A DNA stretch of 64,000 nucleotides, taken from positions 620,001 through 684,000 of the forward strand of contig NZ_JRKM01000001.1 in assembly GCF_000768065.1 (NCBI RefSeq), written 5' to 3'. The DNA comes from Aquabacterium sp. NJ1. GTDB lineage: Bacteria; Pseudomonadota; Gammaproteobacteria; Burkholderiales; Burkholderiaceae_C. Position 1 is the first letter of the stretch; each line of letters starts with the position of its first letter. A program made the translations under genes and the position numbers. This document shows, piece by piece, positions 55,438-64,000 of the stretch. The notes below the pieces were generated by a model, which did not search any database, was not told where the DNA came from, and saw only the letters and a program-made list of their open reading frames with translations.

Positions 55438-55525
55438 GTGAGGCACGAAGTATCCCCGAAAATTCAAACACCTGCAGGCGGCCCTCAAAATTTTGTACGA
55501 GGCCCCTGCGTCAGGGTCGACGACA

Positions 55526-56653
55526 TCACCAGATCAACTCGCCTGCGTAACCCGTCATCTCCAGGTAGCCTGAACCGATGACGCGCCCCTGTGCATCCAG
55601 CAGCTCGCTCAAGCCCTCCCAATAGACATCGCCGATGCCATTGCCGCCGTCCACTTCCTGCTGGTTCATGCGCGCTTTCACCGTGTAAGTCGTGCCAGCC
55701 AGATCCACACGCCAGGTCACGGGGTATCGGGCCCCGGTAGCCGGGCTGCGCCAGATTTCACCTGGTGTCATGCGGATCTCCTCGTGCTTGAAAACGCGAT
55801 CCGGCCGACCAGCTTGCCGCAGCGTGGCCCCCTCCCACACCGTGCTGCCATCGCTTCGCCGCATGCGCACCACCATCAAGGCCGAACCATCCTGCAGGTT
55901 CATGCACACCCAGTCTGCCCCCACGGCATCAGGCGCCATCATGCGCCGCCCCCAGCCGTGGTCCAGCCAGGCCTGCCCCGTAACCCCGACCGTGTGCCGC
56001 TGGTAGCTCACCCGCCCCGTCACCTTCAGTTGAGGCTGCGAGTAATAGCGCGTGGGGTAGCCCAGAAAGGGGTCTCGGTGGATGGTGCCGTTCTCGCCAT
56101 GCAGCATCACGGCCTGCGTGGGCGTGCAGCGCAGATCCAGCAAGAAATCAGGTGCGCTCACACGCCCCACATACGCCACCGGCCCCGGCGCACCACTGCG
56201 GGCCAGCAGCCAGTCCTGCAGGGTGACGCGCATGTCCTCCCTGGCTGCTTCCACCAGGCCGAAGCCCACACGCGCCATGCGCTGGTCATGCCATTCGGTG
56301 CCATGCAGCGGGTCGCTCAAAGAGGCTCGCGCACCGATCACATGCCGGGGCGCAAAGCGGCTGGGGTTCCGCTCGGCAGACTCCACCGCCGTTCGAAAGC
56401 AGGCCATGTGAAAACCCAGCGTCTGTTGCGCCCCCACCTGCAACATACCCTTGAGGTTCCACCATTCCGCACGGGAGTCCAGATGAGCGCCCTCGTCCTG
56501 CGGGAAGTGCAAAGGCGGCTCCGGTGGGCGTGCGGCGCTGATCACTGGCAGGTTTTGCTGCGCGCTCGACGGCATGGGCACCAGCCCTGATCCCGATGCG
56601 GCAGACCAGGTAGCCAGCTGCAGCCATTGCCGACGCGTCAGGCCCGGCTTCAT
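55526..56653 (-). CDS. AttH/CrtC-like lipocalin-domain secreted protein
   Basis: A 375-residue exported protein of the AttH family (predicted secreted hydrolase; relatives of carotenoid 1,2-hydratase). The N-terminus carries a twin-arginine-like signal (LTRRQWLQLA, then a hydrophobic stretch and SSAQ), suggesting export of a folded protein. The double lipocalin-like barrel is marked by EWWNLKGMLQVG, HMACFRTAVE, TGQAWLDHGWG and YWEGLSELLDAQG. The ATG at 56653 shares a base with the stop of the upstream permease gene, so the two are translationally coupled. In AttEFGH-type systems AttH works with an ABC permease in a way not well understood. Enzymatic activity is not assured. Confidence 0.88.
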   Translation of the reverse strand: MKPGLTRRQWLQLATWSAASGSGLVPMPSSAQQNLPVISAARPPEPPLHFPQDEGAHLDSRAEWWNLKGMLQVGAQQTLGFHMACFRTAVESAERNPSRFAPRHVIGARASLSDPLHGTEWHDQRMARVGFGLVEAAREDMRVTLQDWLLARSGAPGPVAYVGRVSAPDFLLDLRCTPTQAVMLHGENGTIHRDPFLGYPTRYYSQPQLKVTGRVSYQRHTVGVTGQAWLDHGWGRRMMAPDAVGADWVCMNLQDGSALMVVRMRRSDGSTVWEGATLRQAGRPDRVFKHEEIRMTPGEIWRSPATGARYPVTWRVDLAGTTYTVKARMNQQEVDGGNGIGDVYWEGLSELLDAQGRVIGSGYLEMTGYAGELIW

Positions 56654-59253
56654 CACCAATCCTCCTTCACCGCACTCACCACATCCGCCCCTACGGCAGC
56701 CCTCCCGGCCAGCCATGCCGTGAGCGTACCGGCCAGCACCACGCCCAGGCACAGCGCGGCCAGCCGCAAGCCGGGCAGCGACATGTCCATGGTCCAGTGA
56801 AAGCTCTGCGGGTTCACCACGTAGACCAGGATGAAGCTCACCGCCAGGCCCAAGGCCAGCCCCATCAGGGCGCCCACGCTGGTCAGCACGGCCCCCTCAC
56901 CTGCCAGCACACGCCGGATCTGCGCTGACGTGAAGCCCAGGTGACCGAGCAGCCCAAACTCCTTGCGCCGCGCCAGCACCTGCGCAGAAAAGCTCGCCGA
57001 CACACCAAACAAGCCGATGCCCAGCGCCACAGCCTGCAACCAGTACGCCACTGCAAAGCTGCGGTCGAACACCTGCAAGGTGGCCTGCCGGATATCCCGT
57101 GGGGACTGGAAACTCAGCAGCGTGCCGTCCAGCCCTTGCGCACTGGCTGCCTGGCGTATGCCCTCCTGCACGGCACCGGGCTGCGCCTGCGGTGCCAGCC
57201 ACAAGGCCAGGTCATTGACTGTCTTGTCACCGGTGAGCCGCTGGTAATCAGTGGCCTGCATGATGAGCGCGCCTTGCTGGTGGGCATAGTCCCGCCATAC
57301 GCCCAGCACCATCGCATCCACGGGCTCACGCCCCGCCTGAAGGGGCAAACGTAGCGGCGAACCAGGCCGCAGCCCATACAACTCGGCCATGGTCTCGCTC
57401 ACATAGACACCCACGCGGCCATCCGTTGGCGGCATGGCGGCCCCCAGCAAAGGCAGCGCCAGGCGCTTGTCATCACCCACCGTACTGAAAGGCCGGGCGA
57501 TCAGGGCCACCGGTGCTTTGCCCGCTTGCAGGCTCAGCCTGCCCACGCGCACACCCATCACCTGCGCCACACCAGGCTGATGCGCAATGGCATCCAGCAA
57601 GGCCGGTTCGAGATGCAAGGCATCGCTGCCATTGTTGGCCGCACCCGTGCGCACATACAGGTCAGCCGGCAAGAGTGTGTCCAGCCAGGACGTGATCGAG
57701 CCACGGAAGCTGGACACCATCACCGTCAAGGCAATCGACAGCCCCAGGCTGACCACGATGCCCGCGATCGCCACCGACGCCGACTGCCGCATGTGCCGCA
57801 CGCGCTCCAGCGACAACAACAAGGAAGCGTGCCGCATCAAGCGGGCGCGGGGCAGGCCCTTCATCACGGCCTGGAGCAACAAGCTCACCGTGGCTGGCAC
57901 GCACTCGATGCCACCCAGCATCACACAGGCGATGGCCAGATAAGCCCACACCGGCATGCCACCGAGCGGCGGCAAACAACTCAAGGCACCGCCCACCAGC
58001 AGCAAGGCAGGGCCCAGCCAGATGGCATGGCCCGAGCGCTCTGCCAAGGTGGCGCCTTTGAGCGCCTGCGCAGGTGCCAGCCGCTGCGCCATGCGGGCAG
58101 GCAGCACACCACCCCAGACGGCCGCCAGCACACCCAGTGCCCCGTACAAGCACGCCGCACGCCAGGACCACAAAAGGGCTGGCGCACTGCCCGCAAAGTA
58201 GTCGCCACCCAGATCGCCACCCGAGATGCGCAGGGCCAGTTGCGCCAGCCCTGCACCCAAGGCCAGGCCCAGCAAGGCGCCCAGCACGCCCAACACGCTG
58301 GATTCCAGCAACACCAGGCGCAAGCGTTCCCTGGCGCTCAAACCGAGCACGCCCAGCAAGGCAAACTGCTTCTGGCGCTGCGCCACCGACAAAGACAAGG
58401 TCGAGAACACCAGAAAGCTGCCCGTGAACAAGGCCATCAAGGCCAGCACGCCCAGGTTCACCCGGTAGGCGCGAGACAGTTGCAAGGCCTGCGATGACGC
58501 CGCCTGAGGCGAATCCACCAGCACGCCCGCCAATTCGGGGATCGCACCCAGCACCGCCTCAGGCTGTCGCCCGCCCTTGAACTGGATGTCCAGGCGCGTG
58601 ACCTGCCCCAGCATCCCGAACGCAAGCTGAGCCCCCGCAATGTCCATCACCCCCAAGGCCTCGCCACCCGCCCCCACCGTGCCGGCCACCCGCAACACCA
58701 TGGCCTGCAGCCCTGCCTGGACCTTGATGTCACTGCCAGGCACCACGCCCAGCACCGCCTGCGCCCTGGCATTCAGAAAGATCACACGAGGGTCGAACAA
58801 GGTCAGCCGCTCGTTGCCGATCACATCGCGAGAAACCTGAGGTATCAGCGCCGGTGTCATCAACCTGGCGGCCAGCGGGTCCAGCCCCAGCACGCGCAGC
58901 GGGTGGCCGTCCACCTGCGTCTGCACATCGATGATGGGGCTGACTGTGCGCACATCCGGGCGCCGGGCCAGCAAAGGGTACAAGGCTTCGTCCAGCCCGC
59001 CCCTGGCCGCATGCAGACTCACATCGGCCTGCCCATTGACCGATCGCACCGCGGCATCGAACTCGCTCAAGGCCGACTCGTGGATCAGGTGCACCGAAAA
59101 GGCCAGGGTCACACCCAAGGTCACCGCGAACATGGCCGCCATGTGGCGCATGCCGTGCCGACGCCACTCCTGCCAGGAAAAGGTCAGCAGCAGGCGCCAG
59201 ATGGGTGAGCCCGGCGCCCTGGCGGCGCGCGCTTCAGCCAGCATGGCGCGCAC
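56653..59253 (-). CDS. FtsX/MacB-type ABC permease (AttFG-like)
   Basis: An 866-residue inner-membrane protein with two FtsX-type permease halves. An N-terminal helix (about 38-60) is followed by a periplasmic region, three or four helices (about 270-400), a central set (about 410-515), a second periplasmic domain and three C-terminal helices (about 755-860; KEFGLLGHLGFTSAQIRRVLAGEG is the typical cytoplasmic loop). Such proteins need a separate ATPase, and none is encoded in this operon or window. The GTG start at 59253 lies six bases after the AdeT-like stop; an ATG at 59244 is possible. It is coupled to the AttH-like gene. Mechanotransmission or lipoprotein/lipid handling are both possible roles. 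Confidence 0.87.
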   Translation of the reverse strand: MRAMLAEARAARAPGSPIWRLLLTFSWQEWRRHGMRHMAAMFAVTLGVTLAFSVHLIHESALSEFDAAVRSVNGQADVSLHAARGGLDEALYPLLARRPDVRTVSPIIDVQTQVDGHPLRVLGLDPLAARLMTPALIPQVSRDVIGNERLTLFDPRVIFLNARAQAVLGVVPGSDIKVQAGLQAMVLRVAGTVGAGGEALGVMDIAGAQLAFGMLGQVTRLDIQFKGGRQPEAVLGAIPELAGVLVDSPQAASSQALQLSRAYRVNLGVLALMALFTGSFLVFSTLSLSVAQRQKQFALLGVLGLSARERLRLVLLESSVLGVLGALLGLALGAGLAQLALRISGGDLGGDYFAGSAPALLWSWRAACLYGALGVLAAVWGGVLPARMAQRLAPAQALKGATLAERSGHAIWLGPALLLVGGALSCLPPLGGMPVWAYLAIACVMLGGIECVPATVSLLLQAVMKGLPRARLMRHASLLLSLERVRHMRQSASVAIAGIVVSLGLSIALTVMVSSFRGSITSWLDTLLPADLYVRTGAANNGSDALHLEPALLDAIAHQPGVAQVMGVRVGRLSLQAGKAPVALIARPFSTVGDDKRLALPLLGAAMPPTDGRVGVYVSETMAELYGLRPGSPLRLPLQAGREPVDAMVLGVWRDYAHQQGALIMQATDYQRLTGDKTVNDLALWLAPQAQPGAVQEGIRQAASAQGLDGTLLSFQSPRDIRQATLQVFDRSFAVAYWLQAVALGIGLFGVSASFSAQVLARRKEFGLLGHLGFTSAQIRRVLAGEGAVLTSVGALMGLALGLAVSFILVYVVNPQSFHWTMDMSLPGLRLAALCLGVVLAGTLTAWLAGRAAVGADVVSAVKEDW

Positions 59254-59259
59254 ACATCA

Positions 59260-60309
59260 TCACCACTCTTCGGTGGGCTCCGAGCACTCGGATGCAACCG
59301 GGTTGACGCTGCAGCGGATCTTCTTGATCAGCTTGAGGCCCTTCTTGTCGTACAGGCCCTTCTCGGCCATGAGCACGCGGCCCTGGCGCAGCAACAAGGC
59401 ATAACGCTCGTTGTCACGCGGGGTCAGGTCGACCCAGAAATGCTCGGGTACGTCCTTGTCAGCCAGCTTCAACGTCGCCATGGCCAGCTCGAAATTGCCC
59501 GCGATGTACTGCCGCGCCCGTTGCCCGAAACCCTTGGGGAACTTGGCCGAGCGGATGATCATCTGGTAGGTGCTGATGGTCATCGGCATGCGGATCACGG
59601 CCCCCTTGGTGCCCAGGCCGCGATACAGCTCGAAGGGCATGTAGGCGATGGTGGGCAGCACCACCATGTCCACATTGTGATTGTTGAACATCGGGCCCAC
59701 ATTGCTGATGTCCACCGACACGGGCCGAGCCCCGATGCGCTGCACCAGTTGCGACTCGGCCTTGTCCTGATCAAAAGTGCCAAAGCGCTTGCCTGCCTGC
59801 CCATCGATGGAGGCATTGGCCTTGTCGCTGGTAAAGACATAAGCCGCACCCAGCGGGAAGATGCCTGCCACCTCATACGGCCCCTCCACCATCATCTCGG
59901 CCGCCTTGGGCGTGCTCACCAACTGGATGAAGCGGCGCACAACATCGTAGCTGGCGTCCAGATCGACCTTGCCATTGCGCACGATACTTGAGGCGCCCAC
60001 CGCATCCAGGGAAGCGGCCATGGCATGAAAAGCCTTGGTACGCAGGCCCGTGGCCATCACGGCATCGCACTGACCGGTCCGGAAGTCTTCCACGGCCACG
60101 CGCTCGTCCACATAAGGCTTCACATCGATGTCAACGCCGGCTTCCAGCATCTCCACATGGAAGTCCCGGGCGGCGCGAAAGCCATCGCCCTTGGCCCCCA
60201 GAGGGTCGAACACGCACATCTTGGCGGGCAGCAAAGCCGGCTCGGCCATCGCGGCAGCGGACGCACACCACAACGCGCACCACAACGCACCTGCGCTGAA
60301 CAGTTTCAT
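59260..60309 (-). CDS. AdeT/DUF6091-type putative solute-binding protein A
   Basis: A 349-residue periplasmic protein with a signal peptide (MKLFSAGALWCALWCASAAAMA). The family signature follows directly (KMCVFDPLGAKGDGF), then YVDERVAVEDFRTGQCDAVMATGLR. Relatives were once named AdeT and linked to aminoglycoside resistance, but the fold is that of a solute-binding protein, so the resistance label is not safe. AAGGAG precedes the ATG at 60309. It is a tandem paralog of the next gene; both end with the same DKKGLKLIKKIRCS stretch and a Cys pair. It is followed after six bases by the permease. Confidence 0.87.
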   Translation of the reverse strand: MKLFSAGALWCALWCASAAAMAEPALLPAKMCVFDPLGAKGDGFRAARDFHVEMLEAGVDIDVKPYVDERVAVEDFRTGQCDAVMATGLRTKAFHAMAASLDAVGASSIVRNGKVDLDASYDVVRRFIQLVSTPKAAEMMVEGPYEVAGIFPLGAAYVFTSDKANASIDGQAGKRFGTFDQDKAESQLVQRIGARPVSVDISNVGPMFNNHNVDMVVLPTIAYMPFELYRGLGTKGAVIRMPMTISTYQMIIRSAKFPKGFGQRARQYIAGNFELAMATLKLADKDVPEHFWVDLTPRDNERYALLLRQGRVLMAEKGLYDKKGLKLIKKIRCSVNPVASECSEPTEEW

Positions 60310-60329
60310 GACAAGAACTCCTTGCTTGA

Positions 60330-61400
60330 TCACCAGTTTTCCGTGAGTTCCGTGCACTCGGACGCTTGCGGATGGATGCTGCAGCGGATCTTCTTGATCA
60401 GCTTGAGCCCCTTCTTGTCATAGAAGCCCTTCTCTGCCATCAGGACACGGCCCTGACGCATCAACAGCACATAGCGCTCGTTGTCACGCGGCGTGGAGTC
60501 GATCCACAGCTTCTCGGGGATTTCGCGGTCGCCCTTGGCCACGATGCCCATGGCCGTGTCGAACTGCGAGGCGAAGTAGTCCCGCGAATCCTGCCCGAAA
60601 CCCTTGGCAAACTTCGCCGAACGGATGATGGCCTGCCCCGTCAGGATGAGCACCGGGAAACGCGCGACGCCCCCTTTGGTGCCGATGCCCCTGTACAGTT
60701 CCAGCGGCTTGTACACCATGGCCGGCGCCATGATCACATCCACCAGACCATTGTTGAACATCGTCGAGAAATTGCTGATGTCGGCGGCAACCGGCTTGGC
60801 GCCCACGCGCTGAATGAGTTGCGCCTCGGCCTTGTCGTAGTCCATGGCGGCCACGCGCTTGCCGGCGGCCTTCTCCAGGGTGTCGATGTTGCGGTCATTC
60901 ACGAAGGGGTACACCGCCCCCAGCGGGGCGATGCCGGCCAGCTCGTACGGCCCCGCCACGATGAAGTCCGTGGCCTTGGGCGAACTGATCACGTTGACGA
61001 ACTGGTGCACCACCTCGTAGGACGCCTTCAGGTCCACCTTGCCATTGCGAACAATGGTGGAGGCGCCCACCGAATCCAGCGCGGCAGAAAACGGCACATA
61101 AGGGCGTGTGCGCAAACCGGTGGCCATCACGCCATCACATTGGCCGGTGCGGAAGTCCTCCACCGCCACCCGCTCGTCCACATAGGTCTTGAGCTGGACG
61201 ACATGCCCCTTCTTCAGCATCGCCAGGGCGTAATCCTGCATGGCGCGGTGCGTCTCGCCGGTGCCGATCGGGTCGAAGACGCAGAACTGGGCGCCATTGC
61301 CCTCCGGTTTGGCGTCCGCCTTGGCGCTGGTGGCAGCCTGGGCGCCCCCCACGCAGCTCGCCAGGAAAGCGGCAGCCAGCAACTTGGATGAAAACTTCAT
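60330..61400 (-). CDS. AdeT/DUF6091-type putative solute-binding protein B
   Basis: A 356-residue paralog of protein A with a signal peptide (FSSKLLAAAFLASCVGGAQA) and a short Ala/Lys-rich linker before FCVFDPIGTGETHRAMQ. The conserved block YVDERVAVEDFRTGQCDGVM is nearly identical to that of A. The ligand is unknown. I set the start at the ATG at 61400, which gives a normal signal peptide; the frame extends to 61505 without a signal-like N-terminus. First gene of a four-gene operon (B, A, permease, AttH-like) with gaps of 20, 6 and -1 bases. Confidence 0.87.
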   Translation of the reverse strand: MKFSSKLLAAAFLASCVGGAQAATSAKADAKPEGNGAQFCVFDPIGTGETHRAMQDYALAMLKKGHVVQLKTYVDERVAVEDFRTGQCDGVMATGLRTRPYVPFSAALDSVGASTIVRNGKVDLKASYEVVHQFVNVISSPKATDFIVAGPYELAGIAPLGAVYPFVNDRNIDTLEKAAGKRVAAMDYDKAEAQLIQRVGAKPVAADISNFSTMFNNGLVDVIMAPAMVYKPLELYRGIGTKGGVARFPVLILTGQAIIRSAKFAKGFGQDSRDYFASQFDTAMGIVAKGDREIPEKLWIDSTPRDNERYVLLMRQGRVLMAEKGFYDKKGLKLIKKIRCSIHPQASECTELTENW

Positions 61401-61673
61401 GTGTTTGAGTCGCAAAAAAACGAGGATCTTCGGGATCTGCGGCCGCAGGTTACCCGTCATCAGGACAGCCACAGCTTGAGGAAACCCCGCCCCGTGTTCG
61501 CCCAAAACCCCCTATCTGGCGCCTCATCGCCCCTCACATATGGGGCAGGCCCGAGGGAACCCTGATATTCCGCCCTTGGCCCTTTGTTAATCTGACGGTG
61601 CCGTACATCAAATCGATTCACGTATGACGTGCAGCATTACATTCACACATCTGGAAGAGATCGAGGAACACTC

Positions 61674-62438
61674 ATGAAATTCACCAAGCACCTGGTTACC
61701 GCCGCCGTCCTGGCGGCCCTGGGCACAGCCGCCCAAGCCCAGAACATCCTGACCGTGGTCAACGGCGGCGCGACCTTCACCGGTTCTGGCGCCCTGACCT
61801 TCAGCGCCGACCTGCTGGGCGCGCTGGATACCGGCAAGATCGCAGCCACCGGCTACGGCGCAGCCACCCCGACCATCCTCAAGGATACGGACGGCTTTTA
61901 CACCAGCATCCAGGTGTCGGCCCCGATGGCCACCCTGTCGCTGGACACCGATACGCTGGAAGTCGTCGGCGTGGGCACCAAGGGTGGCCTGACCCTGACC
62001 GCTCCCGTGGTCAAGAGCGTGTCGAGCGGCGGTTCGCTGACCGTGACCGACATCAAGGCTGACCTGACCAACAAGACCATTTTCGCCACCATCATTGGCG
62101 CCAATGGCGTGGGCACGGTCAACAACTTTGCGCTGTGGAACTTCAGCACCATCACCGGCACCACCGCCTACGCTGGCCCTGGCACCTACATCAACGACAT
62201 CAGCGGCCTGAGCCTGACGGCAGATGGCTTCACTAAGTTCTCGCAAGCCCTGGGCCTGCTGAGCCTGGGTAAGGCGGCCATGAACGGCATCACCGACTAC
62301 GGCACCATTCATTCCGTGCTCAACACCACGCTGGATCTGGGCCCCACCACGCCGGCTATTCCAGAGCCCTCGACCTATGCACTGATGGGCCTGGGTCTGG
62401 TTGGCGTGGCTTTCGCCGCACGCCGCAAGTCGGCCTGA
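61674..62438 (+). CDS. PEP-CTERM sorting-domain surface protein
   Basis: A 254-residue exported protein. The signal peptide is MKFTKHLVTAAVLAALG-TAAQAQ. The body is rich in Thr, Gly, Ala and Leu with alternating strand-like segments and no catalytic motif. It ends in a PEP-CTERM anchor: IPEPSTYALMGLGLVGVAF then ARRKSA, which is read by exosortase (EpsH/XrtA family). No exosortase or exopolysaccharide operon is in this window. GAGGA lies seven bases before the ATG. The 273-base gap upstream, divergent from the AdeT-like genes, must hold its promoter, which I could not pin down. Such proteins often join the extracellular matrix. Confidence 0.93.
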   Translation: MKFTKHLVTAAVLAALGTAAQAQNILTVVNGGATFTGSGALTFSADLLGALDTGKIAATGYGAATPTILKDTDGFYTSIQVSAPMATLSLDTDTLEVVGVGTKGGLTLTAPVVKSVSSGGSLTVTDIKADLTNKTIFATIIGANGVGTVNNFALWNFSTITGTTAYAGPGTYINDISGLSLTADGFTKFSQALGLLSLGKAAMNGITDYGTIHSVLNTTLDLGPTTPAIPEPSTYALMGLGLVGVAFAARRKSA

Positions 62439-62497
62439 TTGCCGCTGCCCGCTTGACTCCACTGACGGGTGGCTGACAAGGCCACCCTGATTCTTCA

Positions 62498-62534
62498 AAA
62501 CACACGACTGGGAAACCGGTTCGTGTGTTTTTTT
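62498..62534 (+). terminator. Rho-independent terminator of the PEP-CTERM gene
   Basis: AAACACACGA (62498-62507) pairs with TCGTGTGTTT (62521-62530) over a 13-base loop, and the T-run continues to 62534. A second GC-rich stem (GGGTGGC/GCCACCC, near 62467-62487) lies just before it without a T-run. Confidence 0.85.
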
Positions 62535-62555
62535 ATGGGAGAGGCATGCGCCAAT

Positions 62556-62586
62556 GAAAAAGGGCCCTTCGTGTGAAGGGCCCTTT
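62556..62586 (-). terminator. Terminator of tRNA-Gly copy 2
   Basis: AAAGGGCCCTT (62559-62569) pairs with AAGGGCCCTTT (62576-62586) over a six-base loop. On the minus strand a T-run follows, eight bases after the tRNA 3' end. Confidence 0.8.
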
Positions 62587-62593
62587 CAAAATT

Positions 62594-62669
62594 TGGAGCG
62601 GGATAAGAGGCTCGAACTCTCGACCTATACCTTGGCAAGGTATCGCTCTACCAACTGAGCTAATCCCGC
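62594..62669 (-). tRNA. tRNA-Gly (GCC), copy 2
   Basis: Same sequence as copy 1 as far as I can read: acceptor GCGGGAT, anticodon GCC in CCTTGCCAAGG, encoded CCA. A strong terminator follows it. Confidence 0.97.
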
Positions 62670-62774
62670 ATGTGCTGTCTTTCGACGGCGTCTTCGCTTT
62701 TGCAGATGCTCTAGAGTTGCCCCTTGCTTTGCTGCGTTGATCACCGTTTGGCGCAGTGATCAGCGAAGACCTGA

Positions 62775-62804
62775 ACTATACATCATTTTTGACGTTTCGA
62801 TCAA
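62775..62804 (-). promoter_or_regulatory. Promoter of tRNA-Gly copy 2
   Basis: On the minus strand TTGATC (62804-62799), an 18-base spacer and TATAGT (62780-62775). The -10 box and the 17 bases after it are the same as at copy 1, while the -35 regions differ. It lies just after the lon stop codon. Confidence 0.7.
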
Positions 62805-62826
62805 GCCGTCGCATTTTTTCAACCGA

Positions 62827-64000
62827 TCAGTGCTTCATCACATCGCTGCTGCCCGCAGCCGCAGGGGCCGCAGCCGCTTCCGGCTTGGCTTCCACCTTGG
62901 CCTCTTCTTCAGGCAGTGGCGTGGGCTGGCGCTCCAGTGCCACTTCCAGCACCTTGTCGATCCACTTCACAGGCACGATCTCGATCTGGCTCTTCACGTT
63001 CTCGGGGATCTCAGCCAGGTCCTTCACGTTCTCTTCAGGGATCAGCACGGTCTTGATGCCACCGCGGTGAGCAGCCAGAAGCTTCTCCTTCAAGCCGCCA
63101 ATCGCCGTGACTTCACCACGCAGGGTGATTTCACCCGTCATGGCCACGTCAGCACGCACCGGGATACCCGTCAGTGCCGACACGAAAGCCGTGGTCATGG
63201 CCGCACCAGCAGACGGGCCGTCCTTCGGCGTGGCGCCATCCGGCACGTGAATGTGGATGTCGCGCTTCTCGAACAGATCGTCGGTGATGCCCAGCCGGCG
63301 GGCGCGTGAACGCACCACCGAACGAGCGGCCTCGACGGACTCCTTCATCACATCGCCCAACTGGCCGGTGCGGATGATGTTGCCCTTGCCGGGCATGATC
63401 GCGGCTTCGATGGTCAGCAGATCGCCGCCCACTTCCGTCCACGCCAGGCCCACGACCTGACCGACCTGGTTGTCCTTCGTGGCTTCGCCGTAGCTGTACT
63501 TGCGCACGCCCAGGAAGTCATTGAGGTTCTCGTCGGTCACGACCACCTTCTCGGTGTACTGCTTGAGCGCAAAGCCCTTGATCACCTTGCGGCAGATCTT
63601 GGAGACCTCGCGTTCCAGCGAACGCACACCGGCTTCACGGGTGTAGTAGCGGATGATGCCGCGGATGGCGCTTTCAGCGACTTCCAACTCACCGTCCTTC
63701 ACACCGTTGTTCTTGATCTGCTTGGGCAGCAAGTACGTTTGAACGATGTGCACCTTCTCGTCTTCGGTGTAGCCGGCCAGGCGGATCACTTCCATCCGGT
63801 CCAGCAAGGCTGGCGGGATGTTCAGCGAGTTCGAGGTCGCCACGAACATCACATCCGACAAGTCGAAATCAACCTCGATGTAATGGTCACCGAAGGTGTG
63901 GTTCTGCTCGGGGTCCAGCACCTCCAGCAGCGCCGATGAAGGATCGCCACGGAAGTCCATGCCCAACTTGTCGATCTCGTCGAGCAGGAACAGCGGGTTG
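62827..64000 (-). CDS. lon: ATP-dependent protease Lon, C-terminal part
   Basis: The 3' 391 codons of lon; the gene continues past the right edge. It enters in the AAA+ domain at Walker B ([11 protein letters not shown]), then the sensor region ([20 protein letters not shown]) and the small helical domain. The S16 serine-protease domain has catalytic Ser in DGPSAGAAM and Lys in [11 protein letters not shown] Glu/Ala/Pro-rich tail of about 30 residues ends the protein. Lon degrades misfolded and regulatory proteins in the cytoplasm. The tRNA-Gly copy 2 promoter begins about 20 bases after its stop. Confidence 0.97.
   Translation of the reverse strand, partial: NPLFLLDEIDKLGMDFRGDPSSALLEVLDPEQNHTFGDHYIEVDFDLSDVMFVATSNSLNIPPALLDRMEVIRLAGYTEDEKVHIVQTYLLPKQIKNNGVKDGELEVAESAIRGIIRYYTREAGVRSLEREVSKICRKVIKGFALKQYTEKVVVTDENLNDFLGVRKYSYGEATKDNQVGQVVGLAWTEVGGDLLTIEAAIMPGKGNIIRTGQLGDVMKESVEAARSVVRSRARRLGITDDLFEKRDIHIHVPDGATPKDGPSAGAAMTTAFVSALTGIPVRADVAMTGEITLRGEVTAIGGLKEKLLAAHRGGIKTVLIPEENVKDLAEIPENVKSQIEIVPVKWIDKVLEVALERQPTPLPEEEAKVEAKPEAAAAPAAAGSSDVMKH

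Noticed and set aside
59260..61400. Aminoglycoside-resistance efflux (AdeT) genes
   Set aside because: The name is historical. The sequences are periplasmic binding proteins with signal peptides and no pump domains, so a resistance call is not supported.

Overview
The window comes from a GC-rich proteobacterium, most likely a betaproteobacterium of the order Burkholderiales. The signs are a PEP-CTERM surface protein, AdeT-type solute-binding proteins, an etfBA pair beside a 601-residue acyl-CoA dehydrogenase, and a lon gene next to tRNA genes. I did not assign a genus. No integrase, transposase, phage gene or CRISPR array was seen.

Region 1 (1-11.2 kb). Reading leftward from 8433 is a run of five genes: a GAF-containing HlyD-like protein, a fused PqqD-like/M50 metalloprotease/HlyD membrane protein, a shortened SecA-like ATPase, a third periplasmic adaptor, and a diguanylate cyclase cut by the window edge. 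Divergent from it are a LuxR-type response regulator and a hybrid histidine kinase. The set looks like an uncommon protein-export or envelope module with its own two-component system and a c-di-GMP output. Region 2 (11.2-17 kb) is housekeeping: nitronate monooxygenase-like protein, acyl-CoA dehydrogenase, etfA, etfB and murI.

Region 3 (17-53 kb) is the striking part. Two tandem giant genes (3,672 and 4,242 codons) consist almost entirely of one eight-residue repeat, close to A-L-T-T-D-Q-I-A, kept in register for about 420 and 490 copies. Each ends in a similar EF-hand-like calcium-binding domain and a shared C-terminal tail, as expected of type I secretion substrates. Acidic marker octads (A-I-E-T-x-D) occur every 7 or 10 octads and build 136- and 216-residue superrepeats; in the second gene the 648-bp superrepeat is nearly perfect at DNA level. 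Downstream on the same strand lie a UDP-xylose synthase-like enzyme and two methyltransferases. Facing them on the other strand is a six-gene unit: ABC transporter, HlyD adaptor, TolC-like protein, a TPR/GT41 (OGT/SPINDLY-like) glycosyltransferase, and two further glycosyltransferases. I infer a secreted, heavily glycosylated giant surface protein system.

Region 4 (53-64 kb) holds five tRNA genes (Cys, Gly, Leu, Cys, Gly; the Gly gene is present as two copies of the same sequence with the same promoter core), dadA, an AttH-like lipocalin domain protein coupled to an FtsX-type permease and two AdeT-like binding proteins, a PEP-CTERM protein, and the 3' part of lon.
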